A stretch of DNA of 64,000 nt from Jannaschia sp. W003 (GCF_025144335.1 NZ_CP083539.1:2667501-2731500); one strand, 5' to 3'. Positions 11,201 to 19,503 are shown, counted from the stretch's first letter. The notes: generated from the letters alone by a model not told the origin. Translations and numbers: made by a program.

Positions 11201-11206
11201 ACTCCC

Positions 11207-11911
11207 ATGGCCGACGACGAGGACATCGTCCTGAGCGAACTCGACGACGAGGAGCTCGTCGCGCAGATGTTCGACGACCTCTACGACGGCCTGAAAGAGG
11301 AGATCGAGGAGGGCACCAACATCCTCCTCGGCCGCGGTTGGGAGCCTTACCGCGTGCTGACCGAGGCGCTGGTGGGCGGCATGAAGATCGTGGGCGACGA
11401 CTTCCGCGACGGGATCCTGTTCGTGCCCGAGGTGCTGCTGGCGGCCAACGCCATGAAGGGCGGCATGGCGATCCTGAAGCCCCTGCTCGCCGAGACCGGC
11501 GCGCCGCGCATGGGCAAGATGGTGATCGGCACCGTGAAGGGCGACATCCACGACATCGGCAAGAACCTCGTGGGCATGATGATGGAGGGCGCCGGCTTCG
11601 AGGTGGTGGACCTCGGCATCAACAACGCGGTCGAGAAGTACCTCGATGCGCTGGAGAGCGAGGGGGCCGACATCCTGGGCATGTCGGCGCTGCTGACGAC
11701 GACCATGCCCTACATGAAGGTCGTGATCGACACGCTGGTCGAGCGGGGCATCCGCGACGACTACATCGTGCTCGTGGGCGGCGCGCCGCTGAACGAGGAG
11801 TTCGGCAAGGCGATCGGCGCCGACGCCTACTGCCGGGACGCCGCCGTGGCGGTGGAGACCGCCAAGGAGTGGATGGCGCGCAAGCACAACCGGATGGCGG
11901 CGCAGGGGTGA
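11207..11911 (+). CDS. Cobalamin-binding methyltransferase subunit (split MetH / MtbC-like)
   Basis: A 234-residue B12 carrier protein. The N-terminal helical cap spans about residues 1-100, followed by a Rossmann-like domain with the corrinoid motif KGDIHDIGKNLVG, in which His115 would be the lower cobalt ligand. The segments GMSALLTTTMPYM and VGGAPLNEEF complete the B12 signature. It most likely shuttles a methyl group between a pterin-binding protein and the homocysteine methyltransferase at 8766-9773. The ATG at 11207 follows CGGAGGG. Trimethylamine-type methyltransfer is an alternative. Confidence 0.88.
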   Translation: MADDEDIVLSELDDEELVAQMFDDLYDGLKEEIEEGTNILLGRGWEPYRVLTEALVGGMKIVGDDFRDGILFVPEVLLAANAMKGGMAILKPLLAETGAPRMGKMVIGTVKGDIHDIGKNLVGMMMEGAGFEVVDLGINNAVEKYLDALESEGADILGMSALLTTTMPYMKVVIDTLVERGIRDDYIVLVGGAPLNEEFGKAIGADAYCRDAAVAVETAKEWMARKHNRMAAQG

Positions 11912-11923
11912 GGCGATAGGACC

Positions 11924-12008
11924 GGGGGCTTTGCCCGTCCGCAGGCGGATCGGTCCACTGGACCGATCCGCCTGCGGACCCCCCAAGGTATTTTCGGCAA
12001 AGTGAGGA
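11924..12008 (+). repeat. 3'-end composite repeat, copy A (20-pair stem plus GGTATTTT tail)
   Basis: Starting 12 bases after the cobalamin-protein stop, the order is GGGGGCTTTGCCC (11924-11936), a perfect 20-pair hairpin with loop ACT (11937-11979), a run of C, then AAGGTATTTTCGGCAAAGTG. The same layout occurs at 35823-35883 and 63236-63320 with different central palindromes. The long stem plus TATTTT suggests transcription termination, but the conserved tail suggests something more specific. Confidence 0.8.
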
Positions 12009-12109
12009 GTAGAGGTCGCGCCGAGGTCCGGCGCCGTTCCTCCCCTGCCCTTTTCCTCCGACGGCGCGCGCTAAGTTACGGCGAGCAAACAGCTTCCGGA
12101 GTGACCCCC

Positions 12110-12616
12110 ATGATCCGTACCACCCTCGCCCTCCTCGTTCTCGCCTCGCCCGCCTTCGCGGACGCCCATGTCGGCCCGCGCGTCACGGGCGACATCCAGA
12201 ACGCCGCCGGCGAGATCATCGGCTCGGTCTCGGTGTTCGAGACCGCCTCGGGCATCGTGCGCGTGAACGTGCAGGCCACCGAGGTCGAGCCCGGCGCCCA
12301 CGGCGTGCACCTGCACGAGGTCGGCGAGTGCACCGGCGACTTCAGCTCCGCGGGCGGCCACATCGCCGGCGACGCCAACCACGGCCTGGTCGAGGGCGGC
12401 CCCCACCCGGGCGACCTGCCCAACGCCTTCGTGACCGAGGAGGGCGTCCTGCAGATGGAGGCCTTCAACAGCCGCATCTCCGTGGAGGAGCACCTCGAGG
12501 ACGCCGACGGCGCGGCGCTCATCATCCACGCTGGCGCCGACGACTACGAGTCGCAGCCCGGCGGCGAGTCGGGCGACCGCGTGGCCTGCGCGGTGCTCAA
12601 CAACCAGCCGATGTGA
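12110..12616 (+). CDS. sodC: Superoxide dismutase, Cu-Zn type
   Basis: A 168-residue periplasmic enzyme turning superoxide into peroxide and oxygen. It begins with a signal peptide (MIRTTLALLVLASPAFADAH). Metal and disulfide motifs are GAHGVHLHEVGEC, SAGGHIAGDANHG with GPHPGDLPN, and GESGDRVACAVL, which contains the active-site arginine and second cysteine. The ATG at 12110 follows CCGGAGTGACCCCC; a longer frame from 12002 would bury the signal peptide. It is convergent with the DUF815 ATPase, 18 bases away. Confidence 0.95.
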   Translation: MIRTTLALLVLASPAFADAHVGPRVTGDIQNAAGEIIGSVSVFETASGIVRVNVQATEVEPGAHGVHLHEVGECTGDFSSAGGHIAGDANHGLVEGGPHPGDLPNAFVTEEGVLQMEAFNSRISVEEHLEDADGAALIIHAGADDYESQPGGESGDRVACAVLNNQPM

Positions 12617-12634
12617 CCCCGGCGGGGTGCGGGC

Positions 12635-13468
12635 TCAGATCCGCACCCCGTGCCGGCCCGCGAGGTCGGTGAAGAATTGCCAGGCCACGCGGCCCGACCG
12701 GGCGCCGCGCGTGGCCTGCCACTCGATCGCCTCGGCGCGCAGGGCGGCGTCGTCGACGTCCAGCCCGTGGGCCGCGCAGTAGCCGCGGATCATGGCGAGG
12801 TAGCCGTCCTGGTCGCAGGCGTGGAAGCCCAGCCAGAGGCCGAAGCGGTCCGACAGCGAGACCTTCTCCTCGACCGCCTCGGCCGGGTTGATCGCCGAGC
12901 CGCGCTCGTTCTCGATCATGTCGCGCGGCATCAGGTGGCGCCGGTTCGAGGTGGCGTAGAAGACCACGTTCGCAGGGCGCCCCGTCGCGCCGCCGTCCAG
13001 CACCGCCTTGAGCGACTTGTAGGCCGCATCGTCGTGGCTGAAGCTCAGGTCGTCGCAGTAGAGCACGAAGCGGTGCGGGGCGCCGCGCAGAAGCGCGAGC
13101 AGGCGGCCCACGGTGCCGATGTCCTCGCGCTGCAGCTCCACCAGCTTGAGGCCCGTCGCCTCCAGCTCCGCATGGACGGCCTTCACGAGGCTCGACTTGC
13201 CCATGCCCCGCGCGCCCCACAGGAGCGCGTTGTTGGCGGGCAGGCCCTCGGCGAAGCGGCGGGTGTTGGCGAGCAGCGTGTCGCGCTGGCGGTCGATGCC
13301 GACGAGGAGGCCGAGGGGCACGCGGCTGACCTCGGGGACCGGGTGCAGCGCGTCGGGATGGGCGTCCCAGACGAAGGCCGAGGCGGCGTCCCAGTCGGGC
13401 GCCGCGGCCGGGCCGGGGGCGAGGCGTTCGAGGGCGGCGGCGATGCGCTCCAGCGGGTCGCCGCTCAA
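12635..13468 (-). CDS. DUF815 AAA-type ATPase
   Basis: A 277-residue ATPase of the DUF815 family. Walker A is GARGMGKSS (about residues 85-93) and Walker B is RFVLYCDDLSF (about 133-143); sensor-type ATSNRRHLMPRDM follows. The only start consistent with the frame is a TTG at 13468 that overlaps the tatC stop (TTGA), so translation is probably coupled to tatC. The substrate is unknown. The position directly behind tatABC is worth noting, but a role in Tat export is only conjecture. Confidence 0.85.
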   Translation of the reverse strand: MSGDPLERIAAALERLAPGPAAAPDWDAASAFVWDAHPDALHPVPEVSRVPLGLLVGIDRQRDTLLANTRRFAEGLPANNALLWGARGMGKSSLVKAVHAELEATGLKLVELQREDIGTVGRLLALLRGAPHRFVLYCDDLSFSHDDAAYKSLKAVLDGGATGRPANVVFYATSNRRHLMPRDMIENERGSAINPAEAVEEKVSLSDRFGLWLGFHACDQDGYLAMIRGYCAAHGLDVDDAALRAEAIEWQATRGARSGRVAWQFFTDLAGRHGVRI

Positions 13469-14340
13469 AGGGTCTCGTCCTCGTCCAGCACGCCCTCGGC
13501 GCGCAGGCGCGCGGTGCGGCGGTGCTCCACGATGCGCACGAGCTGGATCGACAGCTCGTAGAGGCCGTAGACCACCACGAAGAGGATCACCTGCGTGATG
13601 ACGTCGGGCGGCGTGACCAGCGCGGCGAGCACCAGGATCGCGACCACCGCGTACTTGCGCACGTTGCCCAGACCTTCCGCCGAGACGAGGCCGGCGAGGC
13701 CCATCAGCGTCAGGAGCACGGGAAGCTGGAAGCACAGGCCGAAGGCCATGATGAACTTGAGCGACAGGTCGAGGCTCTCGCGCACGGAGCCGAGGAAGAT
13801 GGTGCGGATCTCGTCGTCCGCGACCACGGCCACGGTGTCCGGCTCCACGCCCGACAGGATGTTCACGAGCGCGGGGATGGCGTCCGAGAAGCCGATGAAG
13901 AAGTTCATCGCCAGCGGCGTGACCACGTAGTGCGCGAAGGCCGCGCCCAGGAGGAACAGCGCCGGGGAGGCGAGGATGAAGGGCAGGAAGGCGCGCTGCT
14001 CGTTGCGGTAGAGGCCGGGCGCGATGAAGCGCCAGAGCTGGTGGGCGATGACGGGGAACGATAGGCCGAGGCCGAAGATCACCGAGATCCGGATCAGGAC
14101 GAAGAACTTCTCCTGCGGGGCGGTGAAGATGAGCTGGGGGTTCTCGCCGCGGGCGCGCAGCACCTCGGCGATGGGCTCGGCCAGGAAGTTCAGGATCGGC
14201 TCGGCCACGGTGAAGCAGAGCACCATCGCCACGATGAAGGCGATCACGGAGCGGATCAGCCGGGTGCGCAGCTCGGCGAGGTGCTCGATCAGGGGCGCGG
14301 CGCTCGACTCGATGTAGCGCTCGTCGTCGTCGGCGCTCAT
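13465..14340 (-). CDS. tatC: Sec-independent translocase TatC
   Basis: The multi-spanning core of the twin-arginine translocase, which recognises RR signal peptides; 291 residues. Features are IEHLAELRTRLIRS at the N-terminus, six hydrophobic segments, and FxxGxxFAHYVVTPLA-like and FGLCFQLPVLL stretches typical of TatC. It overlaps tatB by four bases (ATGA) and the downstream ATPase by four (TTGA). The C-terminal tail is charged and cytoplasmic. Confidence 0.96.
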   Translation of the reverse strand: MSADDDERYIESSAAPLIEHLAELRTRLIRSVIAFIVAMVLCFTVAEPILNFLAEPIAEVLRARGENPQLIFTAPQEKFFVLIRISVIFGLGLSFPVIAHQLWRFIAPGLYRNEQRAFLPFILASPALFLLGAAFAHYVVTPLAMNFFIGFSDAIPALVNILSGVEPDTVAVVADDEIRTIFLGSVRESLDLSLKFIMAFGLCFQLPVLLTLMGLAGLVSAEGLGNVRKYAVVAILVLAALVTPPDVITQVILFVVVYGLYELSIQLVRIVEHRRTARLRAEGVLDEDETL

Positions 14341-14837
14341 GCCTTGGGCGCCTCGTGCTCGGGCTTGGGCTCGGCGGCGGCCACGGGGTCGGCGGGCGCG
14401 GGCGCCTCGGGGTCGGGGCGCAGGCCCGGCTCCTCGGACAGCTCGGCCGCCTGGGCGGCGCGGCGGGCCTCGGCACGCGCGGCGGTGGCCTCGGAGATCT
14501 TGCGCTTGGCCTCGGCCCGCTCCTCGCTCAGGGCGCGGGTGGCGGGACCGGTGGACTCGTCGGGCGACCAGGCCTTCAGGTCGCCCGCCGCCTCGCGCAC
14601 GGCGTCGATGCCGAACTTCTTGGGGTTGGCGATCTTGTGGAGGTCCTTGGTGACGTCGCCGACGCCGCTGTCGCGGGCGGCGTCGTTCATGGCGGTCTGG
14701 AACTCGCGCGCCATGCGCCGCGCCTTGCCCGTGAACTCGCCGAGGCGGCGGAACATCACGGGCAGGTCCTTGGGACCCACCACGATCAGCGCCACCACGC
14801 CGATCACGAGCAGCTCGCTCCAGCCGAGGTCGAACAC
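14337..14837 (-). CDS. tatB: Sec-independent translocase TatB
   Basis: A single-span component that, with TatC, receives Tat substrates; 166 residues. The N-terminus MFDLGWSELLVIGVVALIVV with GPKDLP is the TatB hallmark (glutamate in the membrane segment, then the GP hinge), followed by an amphipathic helix and a long acidic, alanine- and proline-rich tail. It starts one base after the tatA stop and overlaps tatC. Confidence 0.95.
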   Translation of the reverse strand: MFDLGWSELLVIGVVALIVVGPKDLPVMFRRLGEFTGKARRMAREFQTAMNDAARDSGVGDVTKDLHKIANPKKFGIDAVREAAGDLKAWSPDESTGPATRALSEERAEAKRKISEATAARAEARRAAQAAELSEEPGLRPDPEAPAPADPVAAAEPKPEHEAPKA

Positions 14838-14838
14838 C

Positions 14839-15090
14839 TCAGACCTTTTCCCGGTCCGCCTCGGGGGTCACGTCGCGCGCGGCGGTGCCGTCGGCGCGGG
14901 CGTCCGCGTCGTGGGGCACGGAGCGCGGCGTCTCCGCCTCGTCCTCGGAGCCGTCCTTCACGCCGCGCTTGAACGCGGTGATGCCCTTGCCGACCTCGCC
15001 CATGAGCGACGAGATCTTGCCGCGCCCGAACAGCACGAGCACGACCACGGCGATGAGAAGCAGGCCCGGCAGGCCGATGTTGTTCAGCAT
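14839..15090 (-). CDS. tatA: Sec-independent translocase TatA
   Basis: The pore-forming small component of the Tat system; 83 residues. It has an N-terminal hydrophobic helix (LPGLLLIAVVVLVLFG), then the conserved FGRGK hinge and an amphipathic helix (MGEVGKGITAFKRGVKDG), then an acidic tail. It is first in the tatABC-DUF815 unit. The roughly 117-base gap from the nlpD-like gene suggests either its own promoter or readthrough from surE-pcm-nlpD. Confidence 0.95.
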   Translation of the reverse strand: MLNNIGLPGLLLIAVVVLVLFGRGKISSLMGEVGKGITAFKRGVKDGSEDEAETPRSVPHDADARADGTAARDVTPEADREKV

Positions 15091-15207
15091 GTCTCTCTCC
15101 CTCGGCGGCCCCGCGCGGGGCCCGACCGGCTACTTACGCCCTCGAAGGGTGGGACGGAAGTGGCGCGCGATCATTTCGCCGTGCCCACCCCCCCCGTCCC
15201 CGCTCGG

Positions 15208-16416
15208 TCAGCGCAGCATCTTGGTGGGGTCCACCGCGTCGAGGCCCTTGCGCAGCTCGAAGTGGAGGAACGACGGCGAGCCCCCGCCGACGGAGGCGAT
15301 GCGCTGGCCCTGGCGCACCGAGTCGCCCTTGGCGACGCGGATCTCGGCGATGTTGGCGTAGACCGTGAGGAAGCCGCCCGCGTGGCGCAGGATCAGGATC
15401 GGCACCTGGTCGGTGTCGCGGGTGATCGCGGCCACGGTGCCTTCGGCCGCCGCCCGCACGGGGGCGCCGCGCGGGGCCAGGAAGTCGAGGCCCCCGCTGC
15501 GCGCCGAGAACGGCTCGCGCGGCTGGCCCTGCACGGGCGGGCGCAGCCGCAGGCCGCCCGCGGTGGGGGCCTCCGAGACGGGAGCCGCGGCGGGCGCGGC
15601 GGCGGCCACGCCTGCGGAGACCTCGGTGCGGCTGTCGTTGAGGTTGGGGCTGGCGGGCAGCGGCTCGGCCTCGACCACCTCGGGCAGCGCGGTGGCGGCC
15701 GAGGGCGGCGGGGCGAGGTCGATGGCGACGGCCGGCTCGGCCACCACCTCGGCGCCGTTCTCGCCGATCACCAGCGGGATCAGCAGGATCTGCTCCTCGC
15801 GCACGGCGAGGTCGGCGCCGAGGCCGTTCCACTCGGCCAGGGCGGAGGGCGTCACGCCGTAGAGGCGGGCGATCGAGAAGGCGGTCTCGCCGCGGGCCAC
15901 GCGGTGGCGCACGGGCTCCGCCCCACCCTGCACCGCGACGGGGCGGGTGCGCGCGGCGGCGGGCGTGGCGGCAGTGCCCGCGCGCTCGATCGCGGCGCCG
16001 GCGACGCTGGCGATGTCGGGGCGCGCCGCGGCGGCGCCGGGTGCGGCGGCGGTGCCGGTGGCGACCACGCGGGCCGGCAGGGCGAGCACGGCGCCCGCGT
16101 TCAGGGCGGCGTCGGGGGCGAGGCCGTTGAAGCGCGCCACCTCGCCGGCGGCGAGGCCGATGCGCGCGGCGACGTCGGCCACGGTGTCGCCGCGCCGGGC
16201 CACGGCGACCTGGTAGTTGGGATAGGTGATGAGCCCGCGCGCGTCGGGCTCGGGCCGCTCGGCCGGGGCCTGGCGCGCCGCGCCCGAGGTGTCGAGCCCG
16301 CCGGGGGCGTTGCCGCGCACGTCCACGTCGAAGGTGCCGGGGTTGAAGCCCTCGCATCCCGCGAGCGCGAACGCCGCCACCATCGCCGCGAGCGGCGCCG
16401 TCTTCGCTTTGGCCAT
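15208..16416 (-). CDS. NlpD-like lipoprotein: two LysM domains and a degenerate M23 peptidase domain
   Basis: A 402-residue envelope protein. The N-terminus has a lipobox (FALAGCEGF), so it is probably a lipoprotein. LysM domains bind peptidoglycan at about residues 62-115 and 165-215. A C-terminal LytM/M23 domain ends in PSFLHFELRKG. The first metal ligand of active M23 enzymes (the H of HxxxD) is absent, since the site reads SGGLDF, as in NlpD and EnvC. It is therefore more likely an amidase activator in cell division than a hydrolase. It follows surE and pcm, the classical surE-pcm-nlpD order. Confidence 0.9.
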   Translation of the reverse strand: MAKAKTAPLAAMVAAFALAGCEGFNPGTFDVDVRGNAPGGLDTSGAARQAPAERPEPDARGLITYPNYQVAVARRGDTVADVAARIGLAAGEVARFNGLAPDAALNAGAVLALPARVVATGTAAAPGAAAARPDIASVAGAAIERAGTAATPAAARTRPVAVQGGAEPVRHRVARGETAFSIARLYGVTPSALAEWNGLGADLAVREEQILLIPLVIGENGAEVVAEPAVAIDLAPPPSAATALPEVVEAEPLPASPNLNDSRTEVSAGVAAAAPAAAPVSEAPTAGGLRLRPPVQGQPREPFSARSGGLDFLAPRGAPVRAAAEGTVAAITRDTDQVPILILRHAGGFLTVYANIAEIRVAKGDSVRQGQRIASVGGGSPSFLHFELRKGLDAVDPTKMLR

Positions 16417-16450
16417 GCGGCCCTCCTGCCCTCTTCGGGTGCCAGGCCCT

Positions 16451-17086
16451 TCAGTCCTGTTCCACCCCTTCGACCAGCGGCACGAAGCGCACCGGCATCA
16501 GTTCCTCGTAGTCCTGCCCGTGGGGCGTGCGCGAGACCTTGATCAGGGTCTGCACGCTGTCCGACACGCCCACGGGCAGCACCATGCTACCCCCCTCGCG
16601 CAGTTGGCTCAACAAGGGGCCGGGCGGGTCCTCGGCAGCTGCGGCCACGAGGACGCGGTCGAAGGGCGCCTGCTCGGGCAGACCGCGCGTACCGTCGCCC
16701 GCGATCACGGTGACGTTGGTGATGCCGAGGCGCTCGAGGTTGGCGCGCGCCGTGCGGGCGAGGCCGGGGTGCCGCTCCAGGGTGTAGACCCTTCGCGCGA
16801 GCCGCGAGAGGATCGCGGCGGCGAAGCCGGTGCCGGTGCCGACCTCCAGCACCTTGTGGCGCGGGCCGATGCCGAGGCTCTGGATCATCAGCCCCACCAG
16901 CGAGGGCTGCGAGGTGGTCTGGCCCGAGGCGATCGGCAGGGGCACGTCGTCGTAGGCGCGCTCCGCGAAGGTGTCGGAGACGAACTCGCGGCGGTCGACG
17001 CCCTCGAACACCTCGAGCACGCGCGCGTCCGTGACGCCCCGCGAGCGCAGGGCGTAGATCACGCGCATCGTGTCCTCGGGCGTCAC
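16451..17086 (-). CDS. pcm: Protein-L-isoaspartate O-methyltransferase
   Basis: Repairs age-damaged proteins by methylating L-isoaspartyl residues with S-adenosylmethionine; 211 residues. The SAM-binding motif [15 protein letters not shown] and the upstream [19 protein letters not shown] are diagnostic. The start is a GTG at 17086 overlapping the surE stop (GTGA), indicating translational coupling. It lies between surE and the nlpD-like gene, as in many proteobacteria. Confidence 0.95.
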   Translation of the reverse strand: MTPEDTMRVIYALRSRGVTDARVLEVFEGVDRREFVSDTFAERAYDDVPLPIASGQTTSQPSLVGLMIQSLGIGPRHKVLEVGTGTGFAAAILSRLARRVYTLERHPGLARTARANLERLGITNVTVIAGDGTRGLPEQAPFDRVLVAAAAEDPPGPLLSQLREGGSMVLPVGVSDSVQTLIKVSRTPHGQDYEELMPVRFVPLVEGVEQD

Positions 17087-17874
17087 GCAGGCGCATCCAG
17101 CACGCCGCGCAGGGCGCCGAGGGCATCATGGTCGGTGAGGTCGGCGCGCATCGGGGTCACCGAGATCCAGCCGTCGACGTTGGCCTCGACGTCCGTGCCC
17201 GCCCCCGTGCGCTCGGCCTGCGCGGAGCCGGCGATCCAGAGGTAGCGGCGGCCCGAGGGTGCGGTCTGGGGGTGGACGCCCATGCGCCCGTCGCCGCGGT
17301 AGCCCTGCGAGGCGGCCTGCGCGCCGCGCGTCGAGGCCGCGTCCACGGGCGGGAAGTTGACGTTGTAGAACAGCTTGTAGCCCTCGCCGCCCCAGGGCGC
17401 GTGGTCGACGAGGCGGCGCACGAGGGCGGCGCCGTGGGCCGCGGCGCTCTCGAACGGGTCGTCGAGGTCGCGGTTGCCGGGGCCGTAGAACTGCGACAGC
17501 GCGATGGCCGGCACGCCCTGCAGCGCGGCCTCCATCGCCCCGCCGATGGTGCCCGAGTAGAGCGTGTTCTCGCCCGCGTTGTTGCCCCGGTTCACGCCCG
17601 ACAGCACGAGGTCCACGGGGCCCTCGACGATCGCGCCGAGGCCGGCCAGCACGCAGTCGGCCGGCGAGCCCTCGACGGCGACGCGGCGCTCACCGATCAC
17701 CGAGAGCATCGAGGGCTTCACGTAGTTGATGCAGTGGCCGACGCCGGACTGCTCGAAGGCCGGCGCCACGGTCCAGACCTCGCCGCCCTCGCCCGCGACG
17801 GTGCGAGCGATCCGGTCGAGCACGGCCAGCCCGGGGGCGCCGATGCCGTCGTCGTTGGTGATGAGGATGCGCAT
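17083..17874 (-). CDS. surE: 5'/3'-nucleotidase SurE
   Basis: A metal-dependent nucleoside monophosphatase of 263 residues. The N-terminal [12 protein letters not shown] carries the metal aspartates, and [18 protein letters not shown] with [13 protein letters not shown] completes the active site. It starts at the ATG at 17874, overlaps pcm by four bases, and lies just downstream of the enoyl-CoA hydratase gene on the same strand. It is usually linked to stationary-phase stress survival together with pcm. Confidence 0.96.
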   Translation of the reverse strand: MRILITNDDGIGAPGLAVLDRIARTVAGEGGEVWTVAPAFEQSGVGHCINYVKPSMLSVIGERRVAVEGSPADCVLAGLGAIVEGPVDLVLSGVNRGNNAGENTLYSGTIGGAMEAALQGVPAIALSQFYGPGNRDLDDPFESAAAHGAALVRRLVDHAPWGGEGYKLFYNVNFPPVDAASTRGAQAASQGYRGDGRMGVHPQTAPSGRRYLWIAGSAQAERTGAGTDVEANVDGWISVTPMRADLTDHDALGALRGVLDAPA

Positions 17875-17895
17875 GGCCGCGGTGCTATCGGCGCC

Positions 17896-18684
17896 TCAGG
17901 GGCGCGTCCAGCCGGGGGGCCGCTTTTCGAGGAACGCCTGTATCCCTTCCGCCGTGTCGGGATCCTGGAGGTTCGCGACGATGGCGTCGCGGGCGAGCGC
18001 GTAGGCCTCCGCCACGGGGCGCTCGGCCTGGGCGTGGAAGGCGCCCTTTCCGATGCGCACTGCTGCCGGAAGTTTGGAGGCGACCTGCTCGGCCAGTGCG
18101 CGGGTCTCCGCCTCCAGCGCGTCCGCGGACACGACGTGGTTCACGAGGCCCGCCGCCTCGGCCTCGCCGGCATCCATGAAGCGGCCCGTGGCGAGCAGCT
18201 CGAAGGCGCGCTTCCGGCCGAGGTTGCGGGTGAGCGCCACCATGGGCGTCGAGCAGAACAGCCCGAGGTCCACGCCGTTCACGCCGAAGCGCGCCGCCTC
18301 GGAGGCGACCGCCATGTCGCAGGTGGCCACGAGCTGGCAGCCGGCGGCGGTGGCCATGCCGTGGACTTGCGCGATCACGGGCTGCGGCGCCTCGCGAATG
18401 GCGCGCATCACCCCGGCGCAGCGGTCGAACAGGGCCTCGTGGGCCGCCCTGCCCCCGTCCTCGGCCTGCCGCATGGCCTGTAGCTCGCGCAGGTCGTGTC
18501 CGGCGCAGAAGGCGCGGCCGCGGGCGGCCAGCACGACGACGCGGGCGTCCGAGGCGGCGGCCTCGGCGAGGGCCCCGCCCAGCGCCTCGAGCATCGGCGT
18601 GCCGAGGGCGTTCAGGCGGTCCGGGTCGTCCAGGGTGATGGTGGTGACCGCGCCCTCGGACGCGACGTCGACAAGCTGGGGCAT
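17896..18684 (-). CDS. Enoyl-CoA hydratase/isomerase family protein (ECHDC3-like)
   Basis: A 262-residue crotonase-fold protein. The oxyanion-hole segments are FCAGHDLREL and VHGMATAAGCQLVATCD, and NGVDLGLFCSTPMVAL follows. The pattern GLFCSTPMVALTRN resembles the ECHDC3 subgroup, whose exact substrate is not settled. The ATG at 18684 has GGAAGGAGCC in front; the frame to 18735 adds an arginine-rich stretch without homology. It is divergent from the thioesterase gene and upstream of surE. Confidence 0.88.
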   Translation of the reverse strand: MPQLVDVASEGAVTTITLDDPDRLNALGTPMLEALGGALAEAAASDARVVVLAARGRAFCAGHDLRELQAMRQAEDGGRAAHEALFDRCAGVMRAIREAPQPVIAQVHGMATAAGCQLVATCDMAVASEAARFGVNGVDLGLFCSTPMVALTRNLGRKRAFELLATGRFMDAGEAEAAGLVNHVVSADALEAETRALAEQVASKLPAAVRIGKGAFHAQAERPVAEAYALARDAIVANLQDPDTAEGIQAFLEKRPPGWTRP

Positions 18685-18737
18685 TGCGCGGCTCCTTCCC
18701 TCGGCTACGGTGCGGCGCGGCGGGGAGGGACGCAACG

Positions 18738-19172
18738 ATGAAAGACGCGCGGGCGGACGGAATGGACGAGGCGGCGCTGGAGGGCTTCCTGCACGAGCAC
18801 TTCCCGCAGGTGGCCGGGGAGTTCGCCGTGGACCGCGTCACCGGAGACGGCGTCATGGTGCGCCTGCGGGTCGGGGACCGGCACCTGCGCCCCGGCGGCA
18901 CCGTGTCGGGGCCGTCGATGTTCGCGCTTGCGGACGTGGGCGCCTACCTGGCGATCCTGTCGCGGATCGGACCTGTGGCCCTGGCGGTCACCACCAACTG
19001 CTCGATCGACTTCATGCGAAAGCCCGCCCCGGGAGCGGACCTCCTGTGCGAGACGCGCATCCTGAAGCTCGGGCGCGCGCTCGCCGTCACGGACTGCCTC
19101 CTCCATTCCGAGGGCACGGAGGCGCCGGTGGCGCGGGCGTCGCTGACCTACTCGATCCCGCCGCGCCCCTGA
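18738..19172 (+). CDS. PaaI-type hotdog thioesterase
   Basis: A 144-residue hotdog-fold protein, probably hydrolysing an acyl-CoA thioester. The segment GGTVSGPSMFALADVGAYLAI carries the usual catalytic aspartate after the GTVSG turn, and TTNCSIDFMRKPAPG is the second signature strand. The ATG at 18738 follows GGGGAGGGACGCAACG. It is divergent from an enoyl-CoA hydratase gene, which fits acyl-CoA metabolism, but the substrate is unknown. Confidence 0.88.
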   Translation: MKDARADGMDEAALEGFLHEHFPQVAGEFAVDRVTGDGVMVRLRVGDRHLRPGGTVSGPSMFALADVGAYLAILSRIGPVALAVTTNCSIDFMRKPAPGADLLCETRILKLGRALAVTDCLLHSEGTEAPVARASLTYSIPPRP

Positions 19173-19176
19173 GGGG

Positions 19177-19503
19177 TCACTCGACCCGGCAGCGCACCGA
19201 GCCGATGGCCTCGGCCTCGACGGTGTTGAAGACGGCCATGCCGTCGCCCGAGCTGACGGTGGAATTCGCCAGCGGCATCGGCTCGCCGTCGTCGCCCTCC
19301 AGGGGGTCGGGCGCGTAGGCGAGGCAGTAGAGCGTCACGTCCTCCTCGCCGCCCTCGATGGCGCACTGGGCGCCGCCCGGGGCGTCCGAGCAGTCGAGCG
19401 GCATCTCGAGCATCTCGGGCGCGTGGGCGTCGGCGAAGGCGGGCGCGAAGAACGGGGCGGTGATGAAGGCAACGAAGGCGAGGAAGGCGAGGACGCGTTG
19501 CAT
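19177..19503 (-). CDS. Small secreted protein of unknown function
   Basis: A 108-residue protein with a clear signal peptide (VLAFLAFVAFITAPFFAPAFADAH, probable cleavage after AFA-DA). The mature part is acidic and has four cysteines, two in a DCSDAPGGAQC segment, one in LYCLAYAP and one near the end (SVRCRVE), suggesting two disulfides in the periplasm. It ends close to the thioesterase gene on the other strand. I do not recognise the family. Confidence 0.7.
   Translation of the reverse strand: MQRVLAFLAFVAFITAPFFAPAFADAHAPEMLEMPLDCSDAPGGAQCAIEGGEEDVTLYCLAYAPDPLEGDDGEPMPLANSTVSSGDGMAVFNTVEAEAIGSVRCRVE

Noticed and set aside
11141..11206. SAM-II, SAH or SAM/SAH riboswitch upstream of the cobalamin protein
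   Set aside because: The conserved cores I know of these classes are not present; only generic stems are seen.
12635..14476. 613-residue reading of the DUF815 ATPase
   Set aside because: The first half is the shadow of tatC; homology starts at the TTG at 13468.
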